The translations under genes and the position numbers were made by a program. DNA of 64,000 bases from the NCBI GenBank assembly GCA_029202485.1, contig CP119313.1, forward strand, positions 2,914,001-2,978,000, given 5' to 3'. The notes beneath the pieces were generated by a model, which saw only the letters and a program-made list of their open reading frames with translations, was not told where the DNA came from and did not search any database. Below, piece after piece: positions 9,942-18,943 of the stretch; position 1 is the stretch's first letter; each line of letters starts with the position of its first letter. Source of the DNA: Candidatus Pedobacter colombiensis (lineage in GTDB: Bacteria; Bacteroidota; Bacteroidia; Sphingobacteriales; Sphingobacteriaceae).

Positions 9942-11363
9942 TTAATTTCTGGATTTTAAAATAAAATCGACTATCGGTGCCGGATTAGGCAAACTGTGTG
10001 GATGATGTTTTCCTTCAGGCTTATGAATGATTGTGATATTACCTCCTGCTTGCTTAATTTTCTCTGCAAAAGGCAATGTATTTTCTGACATAGGAACCAG
10101 TTCGTCCATATCACTACAAACGTGGAGCATCGGATATTTTCCTTTAACAATTTCTTTAATTTTATCTATTGGACTACCAGCAAAACCTGCAGCCTGTTCT
10201 TCAGTAACATAACCATAATCCTTTAAAAAAATATCCCAATCCTTCTTACTTCCAGGTCCTACACCTTTACCACCTGGCCAACTTTTTAAATCCAATACTG
10301 GGTTATCTGCATATACACAAGCCACCTTTGAAGGGTTTACTGCTGCCCAATTATAAACATATACTCCACCGCGACTCATCCCTTCTAATACAGCCTTTTT
10401 AGCAAATCCCATTTTCTGCAACTGATTATAGAAATCATTCCAAACTCCAATTGCCTCCGCATTACCAAACAACTCAGCAACATCACAATACACCACATAA
10501 AAACCACGTTCCAACAGTGCAATATCCGTTTGTGGTTCATGTCCCCAAAACCTTGCTCTCCATATCCATGGCATATCTTTAGCAGTTGCTTTAGGTGCTA
10601 CAATCTTTGCTTTATGACCTTTAAAGTCAAACGAAAAGCAGTTGTATCCATAAAAATTACTTTTCTCAGCATGCTTTATTATTCCTTTCCCTTCTGCCTC
10701 AACAGGTTCAGTTTGCAACTTAATAAAATCATACAATCGTGAAGCGATAAACCCTGCCCCCACTGCATTAGGATGAATTTTATCTGCCAGTAGTTCTTCC
10801 TTATCTGCAAACAAACTATATAAATCAAGTATAGCTAATTTTTCATCATAAGCCACCTTCTGAATCATAGGAATCATAGTTTCTTTTAGATAAGTCCCAG
10901 AAATACCAAATTTCTCATCCGAAAAGGCTTTTACAGGCAATAACAAAACTACCCTTGGGTGACTTGGCAATTCCCTAAAACTTCGGATCATATCATGATA
11001 ATCTTGCTCAAAATCACCCATCATTGGTCTATTCACCACTTTACTATCGTTGGTACCTAACTTAATAAATACCAAATTGGGATTACTCAATAATGCTTTC
11101 TGATATTCCGGTGTATTCCAATACGGTTTATTACCCTTCTTAAGCATCGTAGCCCCACTTACACCAAAATTAAGCACCTCATAACCTGCTCCTAATAAAG
11201 CCTGTAACTGAGCAGGGTAAGACTCCTGAGCCCTATTTGTTAATCCCGATCCAAAAGTGATGCTATTCCCAATGCAAGTGATCCGTATTTTTGACTGCGC
11301 AAAAGAATGCCCAACAATAAAAAACAGCCCCCAGAAAAGAGTCAGCTTAAAAATATATTTCAT
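9942..11363 (-). CDS. Two-domain carbohydrate esterase: SGNH hydrolase plus alpha/beta-hydrolase
   Basis: An exported 473-residue protein with two apparently complete hydrolase domains. After a signal peptide (about 1-23) an SGNH/GDSL domain shows block I as GNSIT (S34), block III as LGTND and block V as DKIHPN. A linker near residue 225 leads to an alpha/beta-hydrolase domain with the nucleophile elbow GMSRGG (S330), a DMDELVP acid segment and a terminal His region (KHHPHSL). Each domain seems to keep its own Ser-Asp-His set. A role in removing acetyl or other ester groups from the target glycan is inferred from its place at the end of the glycosidase run. It is separated from the preceding gene by 135 bases with a hairpin, so it may be transcribed at a lower level or alone. 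Confidence 0.85.
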   Translation of the reverse strand: MKYIFKLTLFWGLFFIVGHSFAQSKIRITCIGNSITFGSGLTNRAQESYPAQLQALLGAGYEVLNFGVSGATMLKKGNKPYWNTPEYQKALLSNPNLVFIKLGTNDSKVVNRPMMGDFEQDYHDMIRSFRELPSHPRVVLLLPVKAFSDEKFGISGTYLKETMIPMIQKVAYDEKLAILDLYSLFADKEELLADKIHPNAVGAGFIASRLYDFIKLQTEPVEAEGKGIIKHAEKSNFYGYNCFSFDFKGHKAKIVAPKATAKDMPWIWRARFWGHEPQTDIALLERGFYVVYCDVAELFGNAEAIGVWNDFYNQLQKMGFAKKAVLEGMSRGGVYVYNWAAVNPSKVACVYADNPVLDLKSWPGGKGVGPGSKKDWDIFLKDYGYVTEEQAAGFAGSPIDKIKEIVKGKYPMLHVCSDMDELVPMSENTLPFAEKIKQAGGNITIIHKPEGKHHPHSLPNPAPIVDFILKSRN

Positions 11364-11452
11364 CTCGATTTGATTTAACAGCCCAATTTAGCCTCCCTAA
11401 ACATAGCCATCCAGTTTAGCAAAAAATTACCTTCTCAGAAAAGACCTAGAAA

Positions 11453-11475
11453 TTTTTGCCTTCTTCAGGCAAAAA
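11453..11475 (-). terminator. Probable intrinsic terminator inside the enzyme run
   Basis: An 8-bp inverted repeat (11453-11460 with 11468-11475) with a 7-base loop. Read on the minus strand it forms a stem whose distal arm GGCAAAAA is followed by TTTCTAGG. It is 24 bases past the stop of the beta-helix gene and about 90 bases before the esterase start, so it may partly uncouple the esterase from the upstream genes. The GC core is only three pairs, so strength is uncertain. Confidence 0.45.
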
Positions 11476-11498
11476 GTTCCAGTCTTTGAAGAGAACGG

Positions 11499-13013
11499 TT
11501 ATTTTTTCATTCTTAATGCCAACTGCGCCTCAAACAACGATTTCGGCAACACCGTTTCCCCCTTCATTTCTACTAACCCAGCATTCACAAAAGTAACCGG
11601 CTTATCAGAAGTAAAGCCTACAATAATCGGCGCAGCAATCGTATAATTCCTACGTCTACTCATGTCCCAAAAATTATAATTCTGTTCCTTATCAGACTTA
11701 TGATGAAAATTCCATAATACCAACTCCTTACCATGATGCGGATGTCCCGGTTCAGGGCCTCCTAAATTATAAAAAACACCACCATCAATATCATCATAAA
11801 GCGTAGCATAAGGCTGCCCGGAATGAATATCAAAGTTCTGATCAGACCCCAAAGAACACTGGCTAACTACTGTTCCAACTGCACTGTATCCCGTACCTGC
11901 ACCATGATGCTGAGCACCATTAAAAGTACAATGTTTCACCAATACCCCATATCCAGTACGTGCATGCACAGAAGCATGCCCTTTTTTACCCCTAAAATGT
12001 GTATTTTCCACAGTAACCTGATACCCGGAACGTATATATACCCCTTCATTCCAGTCATGAAACTCACAATTGCGAACCCAGCTATTTTTAACAAATTCCA
12101 TACCTACAGCTTCATAAGCGTAGTCATGAATCTCATTTTTATGATGGATAAATTCTTCAGGATAATTCTTCCAGTTGCTGGTAAACAATATATCCTCTAC
12201 ACCACAATGATCGATGGAATTATAGGACTCTATCGTCCAGTCGGCCGACTTAACCATTTTGATATCGATGTGTATCGGATTTTTAAAACTAACCTTATTC
12301 CCCTCAATCTTATTTATTGTATGAATTTCATAAATCAACATCCCTCCTTTATCGCCAAACAACCTTGTCCATTGTGGCTTTAATTCTAAAGGAGCAAAAT
12401 AAAGCTTTGTAAATTCCTCACTTCTATGGCGAACAACTACATCCTGACCTATTTTAAGTTTCGAAGCATCTTGAACAACAACAGAAAAAGTCTCACGCCC
12501 GGCATCTTTAACAATGGTCGCTAATTTTTCGAACTTATCGTTTTCTGGTTTAAACAAAAACTGTCTGCCGTTGATTCTCATATTGGCCTGATAAATTTCT
12601 GTACCACCAGCTCCACTGCCACTGCCTTTTAAAACAATATTACTTTTAGTTATTCTGATTTGCTTCTTCGCATCTTCATTTGCAGCAATTAAATATTTAC
12701 CGGGTGAGAAGAACACTACTCCGCCCCCAGGATTTGCTTCAGCTGCATCAATAGCCTTTTGGATAGCTACATCATCGTACTGATCATCATTGGGCTTTGC
12801 ACCATAATCATCTACCTTAAAATACTTTTTATCACTAACCGATGGGAGTGGTATTTCGGAGAATCCATAACCGGCATAAGAAAAATCAGGCAGCACTGGT
12901 GTGCTGCCTTCCTTTTTTGATTTTACAAAATCCAGCCACAGGGGAGATACTTTTTGTGCCTGGGCGGTTACCGTTAAGAGCAATACGTTTAAAACAAGAG
13001 TTATTTTTTTCAA
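11499..13013 (-). CDS. Exported beta-helix protein (DUF4955-like, pectate-lyase superfamily)
   Basis: A 504-residue exported protein with a signal peptide (about 1-19, ending AQA). A FKVDDYGAKPNDDQYDD motif (about 65-81) and AIQKAIDAAE introduce a right-handed beta-helix of the pectate-lyase-3/DUF4955 kind, and a long series of N/H/G-rich coils follows (HARTGYGVLVKHC and others). It is related to the beta-helix protein at 8256-9776. The exact activity is not assigned; cleavage or trimming of uronate-containing chains is plausible next to GH88 and the alginate-lyase-fold protein. The only usable start is TTG at 13013, directly before the signal peptide and 7 bases after the GH29 stop, so translation is probably coupled. 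Confidence 0.8.
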   Translation of the reverse strand: MKKITLVLNVLLLTVTAQAQKVSPLWLDFVKSKKEGSTPVLPDFSYAGYGFSEIPLPSVSDKKYFKVDDYGAKPNDDQYDDVAIQKAIDAAEANPGGGVVFFSPGKYLIAANEDAKKQIRITKSNIVLKGSGSGAGGTEIYQANMRINGRQFLFKPENDKFEKLATIVKDAGRETFSVVVQDASKLKIGQDVVVRHRSEEFTKLYFAPLELKPQWTRLFGDKGGMLIYEIHTINKIEGNKVSFKNPIHIDIKMVKSADWTIESYNSIDHCGVEDILFTSNWKNYPEEFIHHKNEIHDYAYEAVGMEFVKNSWVRNCEFHDWNEGVYIRSGYQVTVENTHFRGKKGHASVHARTGYGVLVKHCTFNGAQHHGAGTGYSAVGTVVSQCSLGSDQNFDIHSGQPYATLYDDIDGGVFYNLGGPEPGHPHHGKELVLWNFHHKSDKEQNYNFWDMSRRRNYTIAAPIIVGFTSDKPVTFVNAGLVEMKGETVLPKSLFEAQLALRMKK

Positions 13014-13020
13014 AATCTTA

Positions 13021-14460
13021 TTAATCTAATGCGCCAGTTTTCATTTCTTTCTTAGGTTTTGTTTCTATCTGATGAGCTACTGTCCCCTCAAACTCAACCT
13101 TAATTACACTTGCGATTTTATCAGGTGCAGTCGCAGCTACATTAATAGTCAGTGCATCACCATTGGTTTCAGTTTTCAAATTACCTTTTGAAGCCAGTAA
13201 AGTGGCAGATACAACTTTGTTCTTTATGCCCCGAATAACCAGTTGACCATTTGCAGGCCAGTTAAATACAGAAAAGTAAAGCGTTGTACCTTTTGGCATC
13301 TCTTTTCTTGTACAGCGACCCCAACTTAAAGGCTCCAATGGACTCGATTTAGTACCATATATTGCTTCATTGTTGACCTTCATCCAGGCACCTATTTCTT
13401 TCAAACGATCTATACTTTCCTGCGGAAATGTACCATCAGGTTTTGGACCAACATTCAATAAATAGTTCCCCCCTTTTGAAGCGATATCAGCCAGGTTACG
13501 AATTAAAGTCTCTGTAGATTTCCATTTATTGTCTGAAGTTCTAAACCCCCAGGTACCATTCATGGTCATACAGGTTTCCCAATCCATGCCATCCAATTCA
13601 GCCTGAGTAGGTATTTTTTGTTCCGGTGTTTTGGTATCACCGGGGAAATTCGGGCGTTTTAACCTGTCATTCGTAATGATCTGTGGTTGCGATTTTAAAG
13701 CTGCCTGCAATTTCAAAGCCGCCTCATCTGTCATATTGGTTGGTGTATCCCACCAAAGCACAGCAATCTCACCATAATTTGTCATCAGTTCCTTAACCTG
13801 TGGCACGGCCACTTCATCAATATACTGATCAAAAGTTCTGGTCATCTGAGCCGGATCCCAATGTCCTTTATTCGCCAATGTATAAGCATCAATTTTAGCT
13901 GAATCCGGGTTTAACCAGCCCTCTTTCATTTCCTTTCTTGCAGCTGATCCTCCAGGGTTATTCCAATCCTGAGCCTGGGAATAATAAAAGCCTAGCTTAA
14001 TACCATATTTTTTACAAGCCACAGCTAATGGAGCTAGCAAATCTTTCCCATAAGGTGTCGCATCAGTAATGTCCCATTTGCTGGCTTTAGAGTTAAACAA
14101 AGCAAATCCATCATGATGTTTTGCAGTAATGATAATGTATTTCATTCCTGCATCCTTTGCCGTTCTTACCCATGCATCCGGGTCATACTTTACAGGATTA
14201 AAGCTTTTCGCCATTTCCTGATACTCAGCAACGGGAATTTTAGAACGGTTCATGATCCACTCTGCGCCCCCCCTTAGCTGCTCATGTCCTTTATAAACAC
14301 CCGCAAACTGGGCATATACGCCCCAATGGATAAACATACCGAATTTGGCATCCCGCCACCAGGCCATTCGTTCATCCTTTGTCAATGCTTTCTGGCTATA
14401 TACAGACTGGCCTAATATTAAAAAAGCCGCTACTACTAAAAGTACTTTTCGTTTATACAT
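13021..14460 (-). CDS. GH29 alpha-L-fucosidase, short form
   Basis: Retaining exo-alpha-L-fucosidase of family GH29 (479 residues, signal peptide about 1-22). The family signature WWRDAKFGMFIHWG lies near residues 34-47, KHHDGFALF near 114-122 and the nucleophile motif LWWDTP at 235-240, with D238 the expected nucleophile. The usual GH29 consensus has WFDG at this place; the DTP variant is shared by all three GH29 proteins of the window. A small C-terminal beta-sandwich completes the protein and no carbohydrate-binding module is evident. It lies between GH88 (85-base gap) and the beta-helix gene (7-base gap). The presence of three GH29 paralogues suggests different fucosyl linkages, but linkage specificity cannot be read from the sequence. 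Confidence 0.92.
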   Translation of the reverse strand: MYKRKVLLVVAAFLILGQSVYSQKALTKDERMAWWRDAKFGMFIHWGVYAQFAGVYKGHEQLRGGAEWIMNRSKIPVAEYQEMAKSFNPVKYDPDAWVRTAKDAGMKYIIITAKHHDGFALFNSKASKWDITDATPYGKDLLAPLAVACKKYGIKLGFYYSQAQDWNNPGGSAARKEMKEGWLNPDSAKIDAYTLANKGHWDPAQMTRTFDQYIDEVAVPQVKELMTNYGEIAVLWWDTPTNMTDEAALKLQAALKSQPQIITNDRLKRPNFPGDTKTPEQKIPTQAELDGMDWETCMTMNGTWGFRTSDNKWKSTETLIRNLADIASKGGNYLLNVGPKPDGTFPQESIDRLKEIGAWMKVNNEAIYGTKSSPLEPLSWGRCTRKEMPKGTTLYFSVFNWPANGQLVIRGIKNKVVSATLLASKGNLKTETNGDALTINVAATAPDKIASVIKVEFEGTVAHQIETKPKKEMKTGALD

Positions 14461-14545
14461 GATTTGGTTTTATTTAATTCCTAATTTAAAGCTTATCAAG
14501 TTGTCAATATTCAGCGAAATTGGCTCAATCTTATCTTATAATGAC

Positions 14546-15850
14546 CTACCTTTTTAATGACTTATACCTTAGCAAAGCTTCAAGGTAATAGTAATCAGCA
14601 TAAGATAAAGGTACATCAACCTCACTGTCTGATGGTTTAGAACCTGTACTGCTTACCAGGATAAAACCTTTGTTCTCCCCAATGGGCGAAGCATACTTTG
14701 TACTCAGGCTGTTCAACATGATATCCGCCTTTTTCAAATAAAGCCCTTTGTTCTTACTGTATCCACTCAATTCATACAATCCAGAAGCAATTACTGCTGC
14801 TGCCGAAGCATCGCGCGGCTCATTAGGAATATTAGGCGCATCAAAATCCCAGTAAGGAACCAGATCTGCTGGCATATTTTTATGGTTAAGTATAAAACCG
14901 GCAACATTTTCTGCCTGTTTTAAGTAAGCAGGATTTTTGGTAAAACGATAGCACATTGTATATCCATATAATGCCCATGCTTGTCCCCTCGCCCAGGCAG
15001 ATTCGTGGCTATAGCCTTGATGCGTGTTCTTTTTCAATACTGCCCCCGTATTCGGATCATAATCAATCACATGATAAGAACTGTAATCCGGTCGAAAATG
15101 ATTCTTCATTGTCGTATTTGCATGGCTCACCGCAATTTTATAAAAAGAAGAATCGCCTGTAAGGGCAGTAGCTTCAAAAAGTAGCTCCAGATTCATCATA
15201 TTATCAATAATTACCGGGTTTACCCATTTATCAGAACTATGGTCCCAAGAACGGATCACGCCTGTTTTGGGATTGAAACGCGTAGCCAATGTTTTGGCAG
15301 ATTGAATAATGACATCAGCATAGTGTTTATCTTTAGTGATGCGGTAACCTGTACCCACACTGCAATAAACTTTGAACCCCATATCATGAGTTTTACCATT
15401 AAACTGCTCCTGTTCCACCTGAGCTGTAAATGCTTTAGCCTGGTCCAGCCAAGCTTGCTTTCCAGTATACTGATATAAAAACCAGAGCTCTCCAGGGAAA
15501 AAACCACTGGTCCAATCGCGCGAAGCTACCAATTTCAATTCACCTTTTTCCAACGTTCTCGGTGAAAATTGATCAGCCTTTGCTCCGGCAGCTTTCGTTT
15601 TCTCGATTTCCTTTAGCATTAAAAGGGTTTGCTTATCCGCCTGAACAAAGGCTTTTTTTACATTTACCTCCAGACCTGAAGGTGTTGATCTGTTTACTGA
15701 CGACCCAAAATCCGGAGTACTACGTGGATTTCTTGAACCAGAAATTACCGTACCAGATGTGGTCTGAGTACGTACCGTGCGTTCCTGTGCAAAGGATGAG
15801 GCAGTAGTAGCCAGCAACAATGCACCTATAGTTATAGAGAGTGATTTCAT
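14546..15850 (-). CDS. GH88 unsaturated uronyl hydrolase
   Basis: Removes 4,5-unsaturated glucuronyl or galacturonyl residues from oligosaccharides made by polysaccharide lyases. The protein has 434 residues and a signal peptide (about 1-21). The (alpha/alpha)6 GH88 fold is indicated by DWTSGFFPG (112-120), HDMGF with D156, IIDNMMN with D216 and SAWARGQAW (about 290-298). D156 and D216 are 60 residues apart, as are the two catalytic Asp residues of characterised GH88 enzymes (88/149 in the Bacillus enzyme). Its presence implies that an upstream lyase acts on uronic acids, matching the alginate-lyase-fold gene two positions upstream. It is 26 bases after the second GH29 and clearly in the same operon. 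Confidence 0.92.
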   Translation of the reverse strand: MKSLSITIGALLLATTASSFAQERTVRTQTTSGTVISGSRNPRSTPDFGSSVNRSTPSGLEVNVKKAFVQADKQTLLMLKEIEKTKAAGAKADQFSPRTLEKGELKLVASRDWTSGFFPGELWFLYQYTGKQAWLDQAKAFTAQVEQEQFNGKTHDMGFKVYCSVGTGYRITKDKHYADVIIQSAKTLATRFNPKTGVIRSWDHSSDKWVNPVIIDNMMNLELLFEATALTGDSSFYKIAVSHANTTMKNHFRPDYSSYHVIDYDPNTGAVLKKNTHQGYSHESAWARGQAWALYGYTMCYRFTKNPAYLKQAENVAGFILNHKNMPADLVPYWDFDAPNIPNEPRDASAAAVIASGLYELSGYSKNKGLYLKKADIMLNSLSTKYASPIGENKGFILVSSTGSKPSDSEVDVPLSYADYYYLEALLRYKSLKR

Positions 15851-15876
15851 AATTTCTTTTGTTATTATTTTTTATA

Positions 15877-17757
15877 TTATTGTACAGGTAAAAGTTGAAT
15901 TTCAAGCAATTTCATCAATTCGGAACCTTTAATAGCTACCGGTTTAATGCTAAGCTCCAACGGACCTGCACCAAGTGTAGAAACACCTATTTCCGTAGTA
16001 ACTACCGCGCCTTTTTTCGAGGCTATCACTTCCTCTTGCTTAGAGAAATCGCCAACTTTAACTTCGTAAGATGAACCGCCCTCATCTGCAATGTATTTAA
16101 CAACAACTTTGTATTTAGCAGACTTTAATGCTTTTAAGTTCCATGTTAGGTAACTATCTTTCGATTTCCAACCATTTACAAAGTAGCGATCGGTTTTCCC
16201 ATCACCAAAACCAAGCTTCTTTCCATGTTGTTCTGCATCAAATACCAGGAATCTGTTCGCTGGAATGTTAGGAGATAGTACTCTTGCCCCATCAGTCTCA
16301 AGTTTACCATTTACCTCCAATACGACTACAACATCGGGACTACCTGATACATTTGCTGGCAGGCTCACATTTAAGTCAGCAGCATCCAAACGTTTAACAG
16401 TTAAAGGCCTTTTACTTTTATCAGTTAATAAATAAGCCGTTTTAACATCGCTTTTTAAACCACCTACAACAAGATTGCCATCTTTAGGCCAGTTAAATAC
16501 ATGCAGGTAAATATTTTTCCCTTTTTGGGTGCTAACTCCCCAGGCCGGAATTGGCAACTCACCTTTCTGAGTGCCATATATTGCAGCACCATTTTGACTT
16601 AACCATCCACCAATGCTATCCAAAATCTGTTTGTCTTTCTGATCAAAAGTACCGTCGCCTTTTGGCCCGATATTCATCAGTAAATTCCCTCCTCTGGAAG
16701 CAGAATTAGCTAGAAGTTGAATAAAAAACTTTGCTGACTTATGACTGTTGTCATGTTTCGAATAACCATAAGATTCGTTAGTGGTAGGAATTGCTTCGGA
16801 GTCACCCGCAACCGTAAGTAGCTCCGCAGGTCTGTCGCCTGTATTTGCATAATCACCAAAATTGCCGCTGGCACTCCTTGCCAAACGCCCATTTACCACA
16901 ATATTTGGATCCGTATCCCTAATCGCTTTAAGTATCCTGATGTTTTCAGATAAAGGCAATTTATGCGGTGTATCGAACCATAAAATATCCGGATGATATT
17001 TATTGATCAACTCTTTTATCTGTGGAATAGCTTTTTCGTCAACATACTTTACTGCTTTTGGTAACCATTCAGGATGACTATCAAACCAATTGGCACCACC
17101 AAGCAACTTATCTCCACCAGGGTTCTGGTATTCCCAATCATTACCCGGCGCATCAGGATGTTCCCAATCGAATGCATGCGAATAATAAAACCCGAACTTC
17201 ATCCCATATTTCTTAGCTGCAGCAGCGAGCTCAGCCATCGGATCACGCTTAAAAGGGGTTTGTTTGACTACATTAAAATCAGATGCATTTGAATCAAACA
17301 TAGCAAACCCATCGTGATGCTTTGCGGTAATGATAAAATAACGCATTCCGGCTTTCTTTGCTGTCAAGATCCATTCCTCAGCATTAAATTTAACAGGGTT
17401 AAATACATGAGCAAGATCAAGATATTCTGCCCTGGTAATTTGTTCCTTACGCATCAAATGTTCCGAATAGCCATTTACCTTCCTTCCTTTCCATTCTCCA
17501 GCAGGTAACGAATATAACCCCCAATGTATAAACATACCGAATCGGGCATCACGCCACCATTGTATCCGTTCATCATGCGTTTTCATGGAGTTTTTCCACC
17601 AGCCATTCCGGGCTTCATCCATTGCTTTCTGGTCGCGTTGCTGCGCCTTGTTCAACATATTTGCATCCTCATCACCAGCCACCTGACTGTAGGAATAAAG
17701 ATTTGCAGCTAACAAAGCGGATAATAAAAATGCTGACTTACTATTTAATTGAGCCAT
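15877..17757 (-). CDS. GH29 alpha-L-fucosidase with C-terminal extension
   Basis: A 626-residue exported GH29 enzyme. After a signal peptide (about 1-25) and a short linker, the catalytic domain shows WWRDARFGMFIHWG (about 67-80), KHHDGFAMF and the nucleophile motif ILWFDTP with D262. Residues beyond about 500 form an extra beta-sandwich (LVFDAEQHGKKLGFGDG and following) that resembles the C-terminus of the GH29 protein at 49868 and may aid binding or packing. The start codon overlaps the stop region of the upstream alginate-lyase-fold gene by 13 bases, which indicates translational coupling. It could act on fucose or on L-galactose, since GH29 tolerates both in some members. Confidence 0.92.
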   Translation of the reverse strand: MAQLNSKSAFLLSALLAANLYSYSQVAGDEDANMLNKAQQRDQKAMDEARNGWWKNSMKTHDERIQWWRDARFGMFIHWGLYSLPAGEWKGRKVNGYSEHLMRKEQITRAEYLDLAHVFNPVKFNAEEWILTAKKAGMRYFIITAKHHDGFAMFDSNASDFNVVKQTPFKRDPMAELAAAAKKYGMKFGFYYSHAFDWEHPDAPGNDWEYQNPGGDKLLGGANWFDSHPEWLPKAVKYVDEKAIPQIKELINKYHPDILWFDTPHKLPLSENIRILKAIRDTDPNIVVNGRLARSASGNFGDYANTGDRPAELLTVAGDSEAIPTTNESYGYSKHDNSHKSAKFFIQLLANSASRGGNLLMNIGPKGDGTFDQKDKQILDSIGGWLSQNGAAIYGTQKGELPIPAWGVSTQKGKNIYLHVFNWPKDGNLVVGGLKSDVKTAYLLTDKSKRPLTVKRLDAADLNVSLPANVSGSPDVVVVLEVNGKLETDGARVLSPNIPANRFLVFDAEQHGKKLGFGDGKTDRYFVNGWKSKDSYLTWNLKALKSAKYKVVVKYIADEGGSSYEVKVGDFSKQEEVIASKKGAVVTTEIGVSTLGAGPLELSIKPVAIKGSELMKLLEIQLLPVQ

Positions 17758-18932
17758 ATTAAGGGATTTCTTACAGGTAAATTTCTAATTACTTCTTCTA
17801 CTTTGGGATCATGATCAAGCTTAGCCCAGATGTTTAACCAATCGGTTTTCTCATAAACACTGGCACCAAAAACCAAAAATGGTTGCGCTACAGGCCAATT
17901 ATCCCAATACATTACATCTGGCTTTAAAGGCCATTTACTTTTATCAGCCACAAATGGATATAAGTACTCAATCCCTTTTTTAATGGATCTCCCATCAGCA
18001 GTTTGAAAGTCCCACAGGTTATCTGCTTTCGTGGAAAGGATCTGACAAAGCGTGGTCATCGCATCCAGATTAAAAATCGAATAGCCATAAGGTTTTGTAC
18101 GTGCAAGTTCTCTTGGGAAGCTACCATCAACAGCCATTTGATTGGGTAGCAATACATTTTTATATCTATCACGACAAAAGTCAAGTAACTTATCGTCGTT
18201 ACACAATTTTGCAAAAGATGCTACCTGCATGGTAAAACAAGTTCCATGGTTATTTTGGGCATTCATTTCGTCTTTTCCATACTGATGGGTCATTAGCCAG
18301 GTCAAGTACTGAGCAAACCATTTACGAGTTTCAGACAAGACACCCGGCTCCATTGCCTTTTGCATTACAATAATTCCCTGTGCTACTTCCATCAGCTGAA
18401 TAGTATCAATAATTCCAATGCCACGACCGGTAAATCGGCCTTTTATAGCCTGAGCATACTTTAGGTTTGGATTCATCATTGTACCTTCATTGATAAACCA
18501 GGCTTGCAGATGCAACATTGCCTGCTTAACATATTTCTGATCTCCGGTAAGTTTATAAGCAGAAGCCAATGCCCCAATAATTTTACTGAAACGGATCATT
18601 GCCAACCTGTGTGCAACAAAGTTCTCAGGATTAGTCATCCCATCTTTTTGAATATATGGACCTTCCGGATTTTGTGCATCAGGCCACCAATAATCGCCCT
18701 CTGAATAAAAATCATGTTTACCACCTGCACTTCTTAATGAACTTTCGGCAGTTACGGTAACCGGACGTTGTTTCATTGCCCAGTCAGCATTTTTCAAGAT
18801 GGAAGCCTTTAAAGTTTTCAACACTTCTTTCTCTATACCGCTTGTGGCAGTCTGACCATCCTTCATCGCCGCAAAGGATGAAGTGACAATCATATTGATC
18901 AATATAAATGCTGTTAACACAAACTGTTTCAT
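17745..18932 (-). CDS. Alginate-lyase-fold polysaccharide lyase (PF05426 type; PL5/PL38-like)
   Basis: A 395-residue exported protein with a signal peptide (about 1-22) and an (alpha/alpha)-toroid domain of the Alginate_lyase family. The conserved substrate-binding start YWWPDAQNPEGPY (81-93) and the catalytic-region motif NNHG (227-230, with H229 the likely base partner) are present, followed by a Y/R-containing segment (GSFPRELARTKPYGY). PL5 acts on polymannuronate and PL38 members on glucuronan or alginate, so beta-elimination in a uronic-acid backbone or side chain is the best guess. GH88 in the same operon would handle the unsaturated product. The linkage and the uronic acid type remain open. 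Confidence 0.82.
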   Translation of the reverse strand: MKQFVLTAFILINMIVTSSFAAMKDGQTATSGIEKEVLKTLKASILKNADWAMKQRPVTVTAESSLRSAGGKHDFYSEGDYWWPDAQNPEGPYIQKDGMTNPENFVAHRLAMIRFSKIIGALASAYKLTGDQKYVKQAMLHLQAWFINEGTMMNPNLKYAQAIKGRFTGRGIGIIDTIQLMEVAQGIIVMQKAMEPGVLSETRKWFAQYLTWLMTHQYGKDEMNAQNNHGTCFTMQVASFAKLCNDDKLLDFCRDRYKNVLLPNQMAVDGSFPRELARTKPYGYSIFNLDAMTTLCQILSTKADNLWDFQTADGRSIKKGIEYLYPFVADKSKWPLKPDVMYWDNWPVAQPFLVFGASVYEKTDWLNIWAKLDHDPKVEEVIRNLPVRNPLIWLN

Positions 18933-18943
18933 AACTTTTTTAT

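Noticed and set aside
15877..17757. A sulfatase or fucoidanase role for the enzyme block
   Set aside because: No C/S-x-P-x-R sulfatase motif and no GH107/GH168-like protein was found anywhere in the window.
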